Of a stretch of DNA of 64,000 nt, positions 44,081 through 56,192 are shown piece by piece; the first letter of the stretch is position 1, and every line of letters begins with the position of its first letter. Under the pieces are notes generated by a model. That model was not told the origin of the DNA. It did no database searches and saw only the letters and a program-made list of their open reading frames with translations. This DNA comes from Zychaea mexicana (lineage: Eukaryota > Mucoromycota > Mucoromycetes > Mucorales > Lichtheimiaceae). The stretch lies in assembly GCF_025766255.1 (NCBI RefSeq), contig NW_026516711.1, positions 1 through 64,000 on the forward strand, in the 5' to 3' direction. The position numbers and the translations under genes are program-made.

Positions 44081-47000
44081 TTAAGAACCATTTGGATGAT
44101 TTACATTGCTATTGTTATTGTTGGTGGTGCTTGTAGTAGCTCTTCCATCATCTTGCTGCAGTACGCCTGGTGCTGTTGCTGCTTCAGCGGAAACAGGGAA
44201 AGACGGTATTGGTTGTTGTTGTTGTTGTGGCGAAAGTGCTGCAGCCGATGACGACGACGACGACGATGGCGACATCGCGGCAGGTGACGAGTGTTGTAGA
44301 TGAGCATTGTAAAGGTTCGCGAGATAAGGGTTCATCATTGGGTTGGTTGAGGCAGTCAACGGAGACGAAAACTGCTGATGGATCTGCGTCTGTTGTTGCG
44401 GAGTACTTGATGCCGAGGACGTAGGAACATGGATTGGGACGGCCACGGGGACTGGAACAGGTACTGGTACAAACTGATGACCAGCCGCAGAAGCACCTGG
44501 CGGTAACGGCACGTTCGGATACATCTGTTGGAACGCCTGCGGGGTCATGACTTTTGGAGGAAACATTCCTGGGATACCTGCAACATTTGCGCCACTGGTG
44601 TTATGAGCTCCAAGAAAATTTTCACCCAATCCATCACCACCACCACCACTACTACTGCTACTACTATTGGGTGTAGCAGGAGCAGCAGTGGGAGCGGCGG
44701 TAGCTCTGGCGGTGGCATTCGCAGCAGGGTTCTGCTGTGGAGCACCAGCATGGCGACGAGGGTCGAATGCGGACAGATCAGCATTATTACCGCTTGAACG
44801 CGCACTAAGTGCATGGAACAAGGTGGATAACAGCGGACTTACACCAAGATTAAGTAACTGTGGAGGTACTTGCGGTCGTTCCTGCGACGACTGATGATGA
44901 GGATGATGTGGTGACGGCATTGCTCCCCCTAATCCTTGTTGTCCACCTGGAGCACCCGCTGTTCCTGATACATCTGACATGGGTGACTGTGCTGCTGCTG
45001 TTGGTAGTGGTGGTGGTGACGCTGCTTGAGGCGTTGGCACTGACGCAGCTGTTCCAGGAGTAGCAACCGGCTGGCTACCACCGATAAAAGGTGACGCAGA
45101 AAGATTCAATGCTGCTGCTGTGCCGGCCGCGACACTTATTGGAGTAACAACTGCCTTACCCTTTGATGATTGCGACGTGTCGTACTTATTGAGAATATGC
45201 GATCCGCCTGCTAATTGGTAGAGCTGAATCTTCTCGTTGCGCGTAGCACTCGCAATCATTCCATTGTTTCCACCTGAAAACATATCCTGATCCTCAAAAC
45301 TTGTAAATTCAGTGTCGTTGAATTGCGTTGCGTCCAGTCCAATCGTAGCGGCAAGCGACTCAATATCAAACTGCAAATCATCAATATCGTTCGAAATGGC
45401 TTCGGCTGAACGCGTTGCAGTGTCCACCGTCTGCTTGAATGTTTCGATATCGCGATGAGAATCCTGCGACAGAAAATCGTGTTCCTGGTATTGGTGAAAG
45501 TCAGGGTAAGCAGGAGGAGAAGGATGACGATGATGGTTTGGTTGTTGCTGCAACTGCGGTTGTTGCTGTTGAGGACTGCTTACACTAGCTTGCATCTGTT
45601 TATGCTGCTGTTGTGGTGGTGGCGCTTGCGAGGAGGACGATGATGCGACGGATGAAGGATCCCCTGAGCCTGCTTTGCTCGTATTACAGGACGAGATTGA
45701 GTATGATAGACTTAAGATTGCGGCAAGAGTTTCTGTCATTCGTAAAATTCCCGTGTTAGGCGTGCACCTACCCATACTGTCATATTCTTGGCCAAGATTT
45801 CCGGTTGGCGCGTCCGGGAACTTCGGTAATCCAGCTAAACTTGCGGCTTCTTTGATTAGAGCAGTTGGCAATATAGAATCTAGTTTGCGTCCTGTATAGA
45901 TTTTGCCATATGATGATAGAGGGCACAAAGATAGAGAATCCGACAAAACGTCGGCTGATCAACGCTGGTTCTGAAGAGGTTTCCTCTCCTTCTCGCAAAG
46001 TTGATCAAAAGATAGCAGAAAAACAACAGCAGGTCTTTCCCCTCTTTTGTATGCATATTGGTGTGTACGTATACCTATACCTCTTCTCCACAACCTCCCC
46101 TCGTCCCTTGCCCTCTGTTCACATACGTACACACGCATACACATATCTCTCATTTCAGGGTGCCAAGAACACATATGCTTGCATATGTAAACAAAGTAAA
46201 AATTGACACATACCACTCGACTCTAGTTGTTCCTTGTTGAGAAGACTGATATACTCGTTGTTCTTTCCCAACATGAAAGGGCCGTTCAATTGAGCTGTGC
46301 TGGCGGCAAGCAAGTTGTACTCGCTAGAAAACACGGCCGTCAAAAACTGCAAAATCTTTTCAATGACATCCTGGTGACGCTGATGCTTCTCTCGAGCCGC
46401 AAGCGATTCTTGCCAGAGGATCGAGTTGTCTTGCTGCAAGGTACGCAAATCCTGACTGATGGTCAACTGATGGCTTCGGATGGACGAGATCTGCTTCACC
46501 ACGGACGTTAAAGTCATGCTGTCAGGATCGCCGTCACCCTTGTCTTTGCGTTTTCGAGTAACGAGCATCAGAAGATCTTGTCGCCCGCGTCGGAAGTTGG
46601 CATGACTGAACTCCCAAATTTCACGCTCTGTATCTGGGAAAAGCACGCCTTGCTGGACAGCTGGGATCTTGTGGAAGTCATACATGTTGAGTTGCCGGAC
46701 AAACGACGCAAATGTATTGTGCTTGTAGAAGCGCGGCAAGATCGTTTTGGCAAAAAGTTCATGTCGCTCAACTAATACGGGTGCAGTGGTTTGTTAATGA
46801 TTTAAGCTCGCGTTAGTAGTGACAGTTTACTGCCAGTTTATAACAGCTCTACATTCCCCCGGATGCACTGCCGCTGTCCCGTGCTCACTCCCTCTCTCTC
46901 CTCCCGGGCAGCACCAATAACACCACAAGCACACACGCGCTTTTCTCCCTCCCTCCCTCCCTTATTTGATACCCCACAACACACCACCATCACCACCTCT

Positions 47001-47637
47001 CAAGCTAGAACATTAATTGTTACCAATAAAGGATGCACCGTCCGCTGACCAACGAATTAGACTATCTGTCGCCGAATCGTCGACCATACTGCAATTATAG
47101 TAGTACACATGACAGATAAAAAAGTACTGTTGGAGGATATGCATTCTTCTCCTCCCTTCTTCTTCTCTTCCTCTTCCAGTCTGTTCTAAAGATACTCTAC
47201 CCCCTTCCAGTCGACTCTATGCGACGACACACGCAAATCATACGAGTAAGATAAACTCATCAAATCGTTGAATCTTACCTGTACAGTTTGTTCAAGAAAG
47301 CAGGAACTCCTCGTTGCACCGGCAAAGGGGGTGACGTAGTAATTTCAGAGGGAAAAACATCTAACGAGACCTGGCCAGGCGTCCCATCGTCCTCGTCCTC
47401 GTCGTCCTCTTCACCTCCGCCGCCAACGTCAACGGCTGGTTGCTGCTGCTTCTTTTTCTTCTTATTCTGAGGCCTTGTGTTGTTGCTGTTATCAAGAGGT
47501 TCAGGAGAGCTGTTGGGCGCTGGAGAATGATCTCGCTTTCTACTGGTCGTTGCAGATCGGGTCGTACTTGTGGCTGTTGACGTCGCCGTCGACGGGTTGC
47601 TGGCGGCCTTGGTAGAACGACCAGAAGATCGAGGCAT
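44081..47637 (-). CDS. HSF1: Heat-shock transcription factor (HSF1 type)
   Basis: HSF binds nGAAn repeats as a trimer and turns on chaperone genes. Four minus-strand exons close in frame to 930 residues: 47637-47279, 47088-47024, 46771-46214, 45891-44081. An acidic/Lys-rich N-terminus (KKKKKQQQ, EEDDEDEDD) leads to the DNA-binding domain (about 107-215), split by two introns: VPAFLNKLYSMVDDSATDSL, then IRWSADGASFIVERHELFAK, then LPRFYKHNTFASFVRQLNMY and REIWEFSHANFRRGRQDLLM. A coiled coil for trimerisation follows (VVKQISSIRSHQLTISQDLR onward). The long C-terminal part is Gln-, Ser-, Ala- and Pro-rich, like an activation domain. A 99-nt stop-free stretch inside exon four (45771-45673) has intron-like ends; if removed, the protein is 897 residues. 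Skn7 is excluded by the lack of a response-regulator domain. Confidence 0.92.
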
Positions 47638-48927
47638 TGAAAACTTACAGATGTTCCCTATTGGGGCAAATCCAAAGTTAGAAAGCCATGTTTTCATTAT
47701 TTCTTTTATTTTCACCAAACGGAACGACACGTTTTAACACACAAGAAAGAAATACCAATGCAAGTATAAAATTTAAGTTTTACTGGTACCTTGGTCTACT
47801 ACGCAGTGATATCTTGGATTAACTCTTCGGTTTCAAACTGCAATAAAAAGAGCGAAATGAATCAGCATGCAAGTAACAGTGAGACGATGACCGTTTCTTT
47901 TATGACGGAATCACGAGATTAATATAGGAACTACTATAAAAAAAACGTACAGAATCTTCGAGGTCGAAAAAGACAGTAAAGGAAAAGAAAGTGTTGTACG
48001 CGGTTGACAGAGCCGATAGTATGCGCAAGTCCTTTTTTTCTTGCCCACAAGCGGGGATTTTCGAAACCACTGTTGCCCAGGCTTGGGGATTAGCTTAAAA
48101 ATATTGAGTTTAAAATTTACGTAGCAACAATTTTGCCCAGAGCATTCGAGTTCTTTCTTTTGTACAAAAGGCTTTTTTGCTAGGACAGGTAGCCTGGACA
48201 ATGCCTCTTTTCAAAACCGAAAGTCAACAAATGCCTGATTAAGCTTCTCTTTACTTTACATTTTTTTAGGCAATCTATTAGCGCTTAAAGAAAAATTCAA
48301 TAGTCAGGTTTAATATAACGATGATGGGTTCTTTTAGCCCCACACGCTTCCTATTCGTCGCTGGTCGAAACAATTTTTTTTCGTCAGTTAACTTAAAGCC
48401 GGATGATGATATCATCTTGATTATGGTATGATCGTTGAATTTGGGTCAGTAATATTTTTCTAGAACCCTCTACCCCGAAAACGGGGTTTAGAGAGAAACG
48501 TCTGGATCATCACCTCAAACTGGGAAATGGGATGCATCGTAACGAAAAAGAACAAGACGCTGGAAGAAGCTTACACGCATCACATTACACTGTAAACTCT
48601 TGCATGTAGGAAACGTTTTAGACGCAATAAAGTGTGCTCATAATTGTTATACCACAATAAAAATGGCACGCCATGCGGTTGTTGTTTCACAGTGATATTG
48701 CAAACAAAAAGAAACAGCAATGTCAAGCCTCAGAGCAATCAGGTATTGACATGTGTTCTACATATAGCTGTTTTGCCTGTGCAGAAAAATGAGATAATAA
48801 CTTAGTATTGATTATGGTGGTGCTATAATTACACATAGGAAAGTCAATAAATACACAATTATAGGTTATAAAGTGAGGAGAGTTACAAGCATACACTAGT
48901 TTTTCTTTAAAAGATCACTTCTTCCTA
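47638..48927. other. Intergenic region, no gene seen
   Basis: About 1.3 kb that must hold the HSF promoter (right of 47637 on the minus strand) and the 3' region of the protease gene. It contains a G/C-rich hairpin described separately. No open frame has recognisable features. Confidence 0.5.
48468..48493. other. Strong hairpin with AAAA loop
   Basis: CTCTACCCCG-AAAA-CGGGG-TTTAGAG can fold into a stem of ten pairs with a two-base bulge and a four-base loop. It stands out in an AT-rich intergenic setting. It could be a transposon relic end or a structured RNA; no function is proposed. Confidence 0.45.
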
Positions 48928-51900
48928 TTATAGCTCCAGAGTTTTATAATAGACCATTGAAAGACCTTGACCACGCAAAAGTAGAGTGATTGAATCATCC
49001 AGGTTTTCGTGGAGATATGTGAAAGCGGGAATCTGACCTTGGGTCCATTCGTCATAGAAACAACCCACAACAGCAACCAAGGATCGGTTCAAAGGCGATT
49101 GGCTATACTCAACACCCCATTGTATGGGCTGGCCATATTCAAGAGTATAAGTAAGCAAAGCGCCGATAGGCTTGTCCTTTTCTGTTTCGAATCCATGAGC
49201 CCATGCCTTGGTAATGCTGTCATTATTGCCATCGAAGCGCACACGGCACAGCAAGCTGTTTTGAGCCACTGACTCGACTTGGATTTGGCACAGACCAGTC
49301 TTATTTTCACAATGTTTGTCCTTGACAGTGATCACCAACTCATCGGGCTGGTCAGCATAGATGGGCACTAGATTGGTTTCATACATACAACGCGTTTGGT
49401 AGGTCTTGTACGATTCGCAGCGGATTGTTTTAGATTCGTTAGCAGGCAAGATTTGATGCAGGGCAGAGGGTATGCCAGAGGCGGCTATCATGGAAACAGT
49501 AGCCAAGCCAGATGTGGCATTGTATTCTTGACCAAACTTAATCTTGTTAGGTGACCATCCACTGTTGAATGGCTGGAGTACAGAGCAGACTGCAAATGTA
49601 AGCACCAGGGTCGTCAATACAACAAGTGTGGCATAGCCTTTTTGACCAGCAGCATTGACCCACGGCTGAAGTTGTAAAGCCATCAATACGATGGGGAAAG
49701 CGACGAGACCAAAGACTATTGCAATGTTTCAATGTTAGCTATAATGATCGGTTTTTGAATTTCGCCTCTCTAGGTACTTTACGATGTTCACGCAAAATGA
49801 ATGTGATTGATAGTTGATTGATAGATAGGGCATACCTGCTGCTTCAGGAGTACCATCAACGGTAGCATGACGCATCGAATCCATTACTAAGAAGCTTTGA
49901 TCGATCATTACGGTAAAAGGGAGACCAACTTGAACCAAAAATGCAAGAGGCATACGCAATCGACTGCCTGGCGTGATGGCGTGATAGAGGAAGCATGCAC
50001 CTGCATTACCAACAAACGAGAACATGACAAAATACAAAATGGCCACTTGTTTGGCGCCCGCATAGGAGCTGGCAATCAGCATGAACCACCAAAAAGCGGT
50101 CAAACCGTAGAGGCTCGCTTCAATTGATGAGGACAAGGTGTTGCGCATACTGGCGAACTTGGAGCACAGCAACTGGGATGTAATCACACCAAGCAATCCA
50201 GCAAGGAACAAATAGAATGCTACGGCCATAATGTTGCCGTAGGTAACCTGGTATTGCATGTGTATATATTAACAAAGACAAATTCCTTTACCTTTCATTT
50301 AGTGGGGTTTAGTCGCACTTACCATGGGGTTCAAGTTGAGCAAACCAGCCGATGCTATGCCAACGAACATAACAGTAAACACAAAGCCAACAAGGGTAGC
50401 GATGGCTCCTTGAACCAATACACCCACGCGCTTTTTGAGATGTCCAACATTCTTATCACTGCTTATCAGAGTCCAAGCTATTGCCCAGGCGGGAGTGAAA
50501 AAGAGGGCAAGGAAATTACTAGTGCCATGCGTAACGAAATCATAGGCAAACATTATCTTGCCAAGCACATCATAGTACAGCAGCTTGGTCTCTGGTTCTT
50601 CATCAAAGAAGTCGTCTGTTCTGTCAATTGCCTGCACAGTAGCCAAGACCATCTGACCCATATGCTGCACTGATTCAGCGGGGGCAGGCGTATACTCCAA
50701 TCTATCACGCGGTGTGTGATAATGCGAGCGAGGGGCGTAGAATGCAATGTCCATACCAGGGACACCAGCAGCTTCGAGAATGCTATAATCCGTGTCACTA
50801 GATATAACATAATGCATGTGTGAGGATGCAACATCATACATGCGCACGCTTCTAGAAAGTATATCTAACTTTTAACGTACCTCTTTAACAATCCCAATTT
50901 AAACATGTCGTTACCCAAAGGAGTAGCGTGAACAAGCGGAGAGTTGGATGCAAGTAACTTGGCGGCTGGCAAGCTACTGCATCGGAAGAGTAAAGCACGT
51001 CCTCCTGCACCGGCACCCTCTATTATCGTAGCGATTGTGATGCACACACACAGGATTAGTTTTGCTATTGAGTCCTCCATCGTAATCATCTCTATCCGAT
51101 CTCGAACAGAAAAGCCTTACCAAGGTTGATAAACAGCTTAACAGTCTTGAACCATGGATGTTTCGTAAACTGTCTGGCACCGACTAAACCGCCTTCTTCA
51201 AAATTGTTGAACAAAAAGATGATGGATGTCCGAGGTGGATTGCGAACAAAGTAACGGAGCAGCTCCATTTCCACGGCAATTCCTATACCATCATCCGTCA
51301 CACCATAACTAGTAGGCACACTGTCTATATATGTGCACAACGTTTTAAACTGATGAGCAAACATATACTCTTTCTTATCTATACTAAACCCTAGTTGCTT
51401 TTGCTTACCATAGTGAGCATTCAACAAAACCGCGTCTTCACTACCAGAGGAGCCACGAACGCGTACAATTAAATTCCTTGATCGAGCGATCCAATGCTCG
51501 TCTTCAATACACAAAAAAAAAGATGTATGAGCTTCTTTGGGCTCCTTTCCCATTCTCCCTCTGGTTGTCATCTTCCACGACCTCTTTTTCGCTTGTTGAA
51601 AAAAAGAATTGTATATCCACACACACACATCCCAGCACTTTAGAAGAAACAGACTTACTAGAACCAAACCAATCATTGACATTATCGACCACGGTCGTAT
51701 CATTAGTGATCACATCGACTTCAACACCGTTTTCTGCGCCCTCGGCCTGCAAATCTAGGGCAATCTCATCCAACCACTTTTTCATTGCAATGTTTGCGCG
51801 CGAGTTGATAGGATGAGGCTCAGTGAACTGGGACAAGTAAGCTTCGTATGCGTGTACGCCGGGAAATCCATCGACCTCAACCGCAGCAGTGTCTGACAAT

Positions 51901-52103
51901 GGCGTAGGCAATGACGATCGCACGGTGTAAACCAAAAGAGACAAGATTGCGAGGAAGCCAAGCGTGAGACCATATGTTTGTAAAGCTTTCTTTTTCTCGG
52001 TGTCTTCGTCAGAATAGAGAGAGTGTCTTGAGGAAAAGGAGGAAGAAGACGAGTGCCGCAAGAGCGGCGTCTGCTCCGAGTAGTCACGGCGCCCCGCAGA
52101 CAT
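48928..52103 (-). CDS. PFF1: Vacuolar membrane protease, M28 metallopeptidase
   Basis: A multipass protein with a lumenal M28 Zn-peptidase domain, like yeast Pff1 and the wider family of ER/vacuole M28 proteins. Seven minus-strand exons close in frame to 851 residues: 52103-51659, 51501-51409, 51324-51121, 51019-50881, 50797-50323, 50247-49836, 49715-48928. A cytosolic Ser-rich tail precedes the first membrane helix (LTLGFLAILSLLVYTV, about 45-65). Zinc ligands are in NAHYDSVPTSYGVTDDGIG (His and Asp), FNNFEEGGLVGARQF (catalytic Glu-Glu), SDTDYSIL (Asp) and SHYHTPRDRLEY (His). About eight further membrane helices follow (FLALFFTPAWAIAWTLI, GFVFTVMFVGIASAGLL, VAFYLFLAGLLGVIT and others) with a glycosylated lumenal end. 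The start is the ATG at 52103, since the open frame further left begins at TTG. Confidence 0.93.
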
Positions 52104-55100
52104 GAGGTTCAAAAAGTGTGTGTGGGTGTGTTGGTAATGAGTAAAAGGAGAAAGAGGAAGAGTTTACGCGTTGAAAGGGAAAATAAATATGCGTGTGTGT
52201 GAAGGAAGTGAGTCGGAGCGTGAGCTGATGTTCCACGATATTATAATGTACACTACAAATATTTGAACTCTTTTATATCGCAAACACAAGCATATCAGTA
52301 AGCGAGACACACGTAGTATGTAATACCTCCTTTACGTAGAATGATGGTCGACATAGTTTTAGGCAACAATATGTTTTCGCTCGACTGCTAAATACATCAC
52401 GTAAGTACTCTTTTTCCAATGACAAACGTAATCTAGCATCGGTCAGTTTTCATGCGGGGAACGGCTTTCACGTTGCACCAACGGCCATTATTATTGCCAA
52501 AAAAGTTAAAAGCGGGATTATGTAAAACAGCCTTTCATGAGCGTGTCCAACCATATTTCAAATGGACTTCTTGTTGATTCAAAAAATCCGCGGGACTTGA
52601 TATTTTTGACTGGTTCAATTTTGTTCAATTTAAGTTATCTACTGCCACCTTTATTGTAGTTAAAAATGAACAATATCTTGTTCCGATCAGCAGTAGCCAG
52701 AAGCACGTTAATGGCCATGATAAACCAGAATGATGTATGACAGCTTTGGGATGGAATAGATAACATGTCGCGATCCACTACTTTTGAAATATATCGTTTG
52801 AGAAGGCGGGTAATTGACGCAAACTTACATGGAAGGAAGGAAATAGAAAGAAAGCCAACTTCGCTGATGTGGTAGATTTGTAAGGTAGTACTCTAATACA
52901 TCTCGAGCATGCAACAACAACAGCATACTGCCAAGAACCCGACTCTTGTAGGACAAATCAACTTTTGTTTCTTAAAATATAGAAATGAGACGATATCAGA
53001 TGATATGATTTAGAGTATAACATGCACGAACATAAGAGGTGAGGCACTTCAAGGGTATACCATATCACGTTTATTTACAATCTCGTTCTGATAAAACAAA
53101 TGATCAATACCGTTAGTGTACCATTATTACGTATATATAGAAGAGGTCTTGTTCAGTTATTCTCATCCCAGCGACTGCTTCTTAAGAAACCTGCTATGCA
53201 CACGTTTCGTTACCATCAACCAGCCGCACTTGACTGCTACATAACGCATCACTCTATATATATAGCGGTTTGTTCCATACTTCCTTTTAGATATGTTAAT
53301 AATAAATTGTAGAATCTGTATCCTAATCTTGTCTACATTTGTGGTGCTGTGATGAGCGGCAATGAAATACGTAACTTAAGCAGTCAAATAGCTTGAAATT
53401 ATTACCTTCTTCCACGACTCTTTCTGCTGAGCAACAATATGTTACGATATCGAAAAAAAAAACATCCCATTGGAGCACCAAGGCCTGTTCACCGATAATA
53501 AAAGTTTTTATTTTAGGTAGTACGTTGTAACGCTACAAACTGCCTTAAATTAACGGATCGATGCCTTAGTATACAAATGAGTCTGCGGCAAACAACTTGT
53601 AGTTTATGCATATTTTTCATCATATGCATACTCAGCTATGTATTACTGTACCTATCCACAACGATGACTATGTTTATGTTGCAAAATCTTACAGTTTTCT
53701 CAGCTGCCTCTTGCCACAGCTGAGTATAGTAATATGGTGACTTATTTTGTACCCATCACTTTAGCGATCATCCGCAGAACAGCAGGACCAAAGAATGTAT
53801 AGTAGTTTTACATGTCATGCATGCCATACCATGCCACGGACAACGACAAGTACGCTTTTTTTTCTTGAGCTATGTAAGCTCATAGCAAAGATATCGTCTA
53901 AATGATGAGCTTCTTTAGGTGACAAAGAAAGTTAGTGAGTTATGTATGATTCCCTATTTCTCCAGCAGTGGACCAGGGGATGGGACGCTATTTACTACGG
54001 TAAGAAAATGTTTCTTTGATCATTTTTTTTGGCTACTTTTGTGGTGCTTATCAGAAATTGCACGCTGCAGAAGCATCCGATGGCTCAATTAGTAACAGGA
54101 TGGTGTGGCATGGATGTGCAGTCAGCTGGCAGCTTACATAGCAGCTCTAGGAGTAGGCTGAGCATAAAAGGTAGGGAGGCAGGACACTAATGATGAGGCA
54201 TCTATGGATATCATGTCCCTAAGAACATACTGATAAAGTAAAAGTAAGATGTTTTTGACAGGAAGAAAAAGTCGCCCATGTCATAAGTTACACTGTACCA
54301 GTGTGTCAAACACTCATAAAAGGCAGCAGAAAACAGTAAATAAACACAGCCCGTTTTTTCTTCCCTCTATGCAACTACATACACTAGATCTCAGTATAAT
54401 AGACCAAAACAAGCCATCTGTCTTGATGAAATGATATGAAATACATAACACAAGCTCATATGACATCTTTAAAAACAATACAAAGATAGGACTAAAATGC
54501 ATTTGTCCTTGTTGTATGACAATCCGTAATTTTGAAACTTCAGGATTTACAAAAGAAAAGAAGAAAATGAAATTTGTTGCTTTGCACTGTATACATGTTA
54601 AGACCGTACCCTTTGTTGGGATCGGAGCTTCAGAGGAGTGAGCGTACTCTCACTATGATACTACATTATGTTATGCAGCACCCGACGAAACTTGTTGTTT
54701 CTTTACCTTTTTTTGGTTTCTTTTTTTTCGTACCACTAGGGAGAATATAACATTCCATATCGATACTGTTCTAATAACTGATATTTACAGTGTTGGTTCA
54801 TGAGTTCAACCAGCATGTGTTGCAGGACATGCATGTACAAGTATTTATGCTACCTTTATTTGTTGGATTATCCATCATTACCAAGAAATCACAACATGCC
54901 AAGCTCTAGAATATAGATCTACAGCATAATAATACATTAACCATTGTTTCATCGTCTTTAATACATTTCCTCACGCTGTAGTAGCGAAAATGTGTTATTG
55001 AAAATTTTGATGCATTGAGTTTCTATACAGTTTTATGAATATTTTCTCTGCTGGATCTTGAAATTCCTGGTCTACTTTGTATTAGAATTGATGCTATTCG

Positions 55101-55109
55101 TCGATCCTT
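52104..55109. other. Large intergenic region, no gene seen
   Basis: About 3 kb of AT-rich sequence. Its left end should hold the protease promoter, and the right end the 3' region of the flavin-reductase-like gene. The longest open frame (53100-53312, 70 codons) has no motif. No tRNA-like fold, clear repeat or transposon relic was noticed. Confidence 0.5.
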
Positions 55110-56192
55110 TTATTCTTTTTCCTTTTCTTCATCTGGAATAAGTCTGCACGGTAGAGCTTTCAGATCAGGTAACATAAAGTGTTTTCGGGCATCGGATGAT
55201 TTAAGTGCTTGTGGCGAGTAATACTGATGAATATACCGTCGATCCGTGAGCGCAGGAAACTGTTCAATGAACTCGAAAAAATCATCTTCATCTGTTAATT
55301 GCGTCGTTTGCAGTGCCAGATCGACCAAATGAATGTAAAACGATGTGATTGTTTCGTGGTACTCGAGATGCTTGGTTGGATTCATTTCAAAATGGCGACG
55401 GATAGCATCTTTAATTACAGGTGTTGCCTTTTCCTTGCCCAGCTCGCGTAGATAGTTCCATGCCATGCGTACATGAGCGCGATGTGTCCAAAGTTTTGCA
55501 TCCAAATTTGAGTCTTCAAAAGCCTTCATAAAAACTTGCTCGCCCACACTGCGATAGCGTCGATCATGGTACAACAGGGGTTCTGCTTCTTCGCGTCGAC
55601 CATGTTTGCCACCCACGCCGTGGTCAACTTTCACTACCTTGGTGATCCATAGCTCGTGGTCGCCTAGTTCCAGTACCTGCGCAACCTCGCAGTGCATTGA
55701 CCCCAATGTCCCCATTAATACAGGCAGGCCTGTAGTCGGATCGTCATAGAATGGAATGTCTTTGAACTGATCGGTCTTGTTGGGTGCTGAGAATGCAATG
55801 GATTGCTGTACTTGTTCATGGGATAACACATTGACAATCATACCCCCTGACGAATGCAAGAGTTCCGAGGCACGCGAAGGAACGCGTACGCAGAACGAAA
55901 CAATGGGTTCTGGGTGAAGACATATTGGTGTAAAAGAAGAAACTGTAACGCCACGTCGTTGTATCGTGCTGCTGCTGCTGTCGCCATTGTTCATATTCTG
56001 CTTGTTTCGACCATCGCTGGTTGTTACGACAACCACAGGTTGTGGCACCCGTCGCATGACTTGTCGTACTTCGTCTGCAACACCATTGCTATCGAGTGTG
56101 TAGGCACGCAAGCCAGCTGTACGTCGTAATGAGTATGTTGTTGTGCGCTTGAAAAGTGTCACGGACTGTCTTGTAAACAGAGTTGGTATCAT
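55110..56192 (-). CDS. Flavin-reductase-like protein fused to an uncharacterised helical domain
   Basis: An intronless gene of 360 residues. The N-terminus (MIPTLFTRQSVTLFKRTTTY, then SLRRTAGLRAY) is a good mitochondrial presequence: basic, no acidic residues. Residues about 40-215 form a flavin-reductase-like, FMN-binding split barrel (MRRVPQPVVVVTTSDG, RGVTVSSFTPICLHPEPIVS, LHSSGGMIVNVLS, MGTLGSMHCEVAQVLELGDH). Residues about 225-350 form a second, mostly helical part (WTHRAHVRMAWNYLRELGKE, then NPTKHLEYHETITSFYIHLV) seen as a stand-alone conserved protein in bacteria as far as I recall. The join suggests an unknown FMN-dependent enzyme, probably mitochondrial. The ATG at 56192 is used; the frame above it begins at GTG. 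Function is not known. Confidence 0.82.
   Translation of the reverse strand: MIPTLFTRQSVTLFKRTTTYSLRRTAGLRAYTLDSNGVADEVRQVMRRVPQPVVVVTTSDGRNKQNMNNGDSSSSTIQRRGVTVSSFTPICLHPEPIVSFCVRVPSRASELLHSSGGMIVNVLSHEQVQQSIAFSAPNKTDQFKDIPFYDDPTTGLPVLMGTLGSMHCEVAQVLELGDHELWITKVVKVDHGVGGKHGRREEAEPLLYHDRRYRSVGEQVFMKAFEDSNLDAKLWTHRAHVRMAWNYLRELGKEKATPVIKDAIRRHFEMNPTKHLEYHETITSFYIHLVDLALQTTQLTDEDDFFEFIEQFPALTDRRYIHQYYSPQALKSSDARKHFMLPDLKALPCRLIPDEEKEKE

Noticed and set aside
44106..44424. Plus-strand frames rich in Leu/Val/Ala opposite the HSF C-terminus
   Set aside because: Antisense shadows of Gln/Ser/Ala codon repeats.
51478..51816. 112-codon plus-strand frame inside the M28 gene
   Set aside because: Overlaps exons and an intron of the well-supported protease on the other strand.
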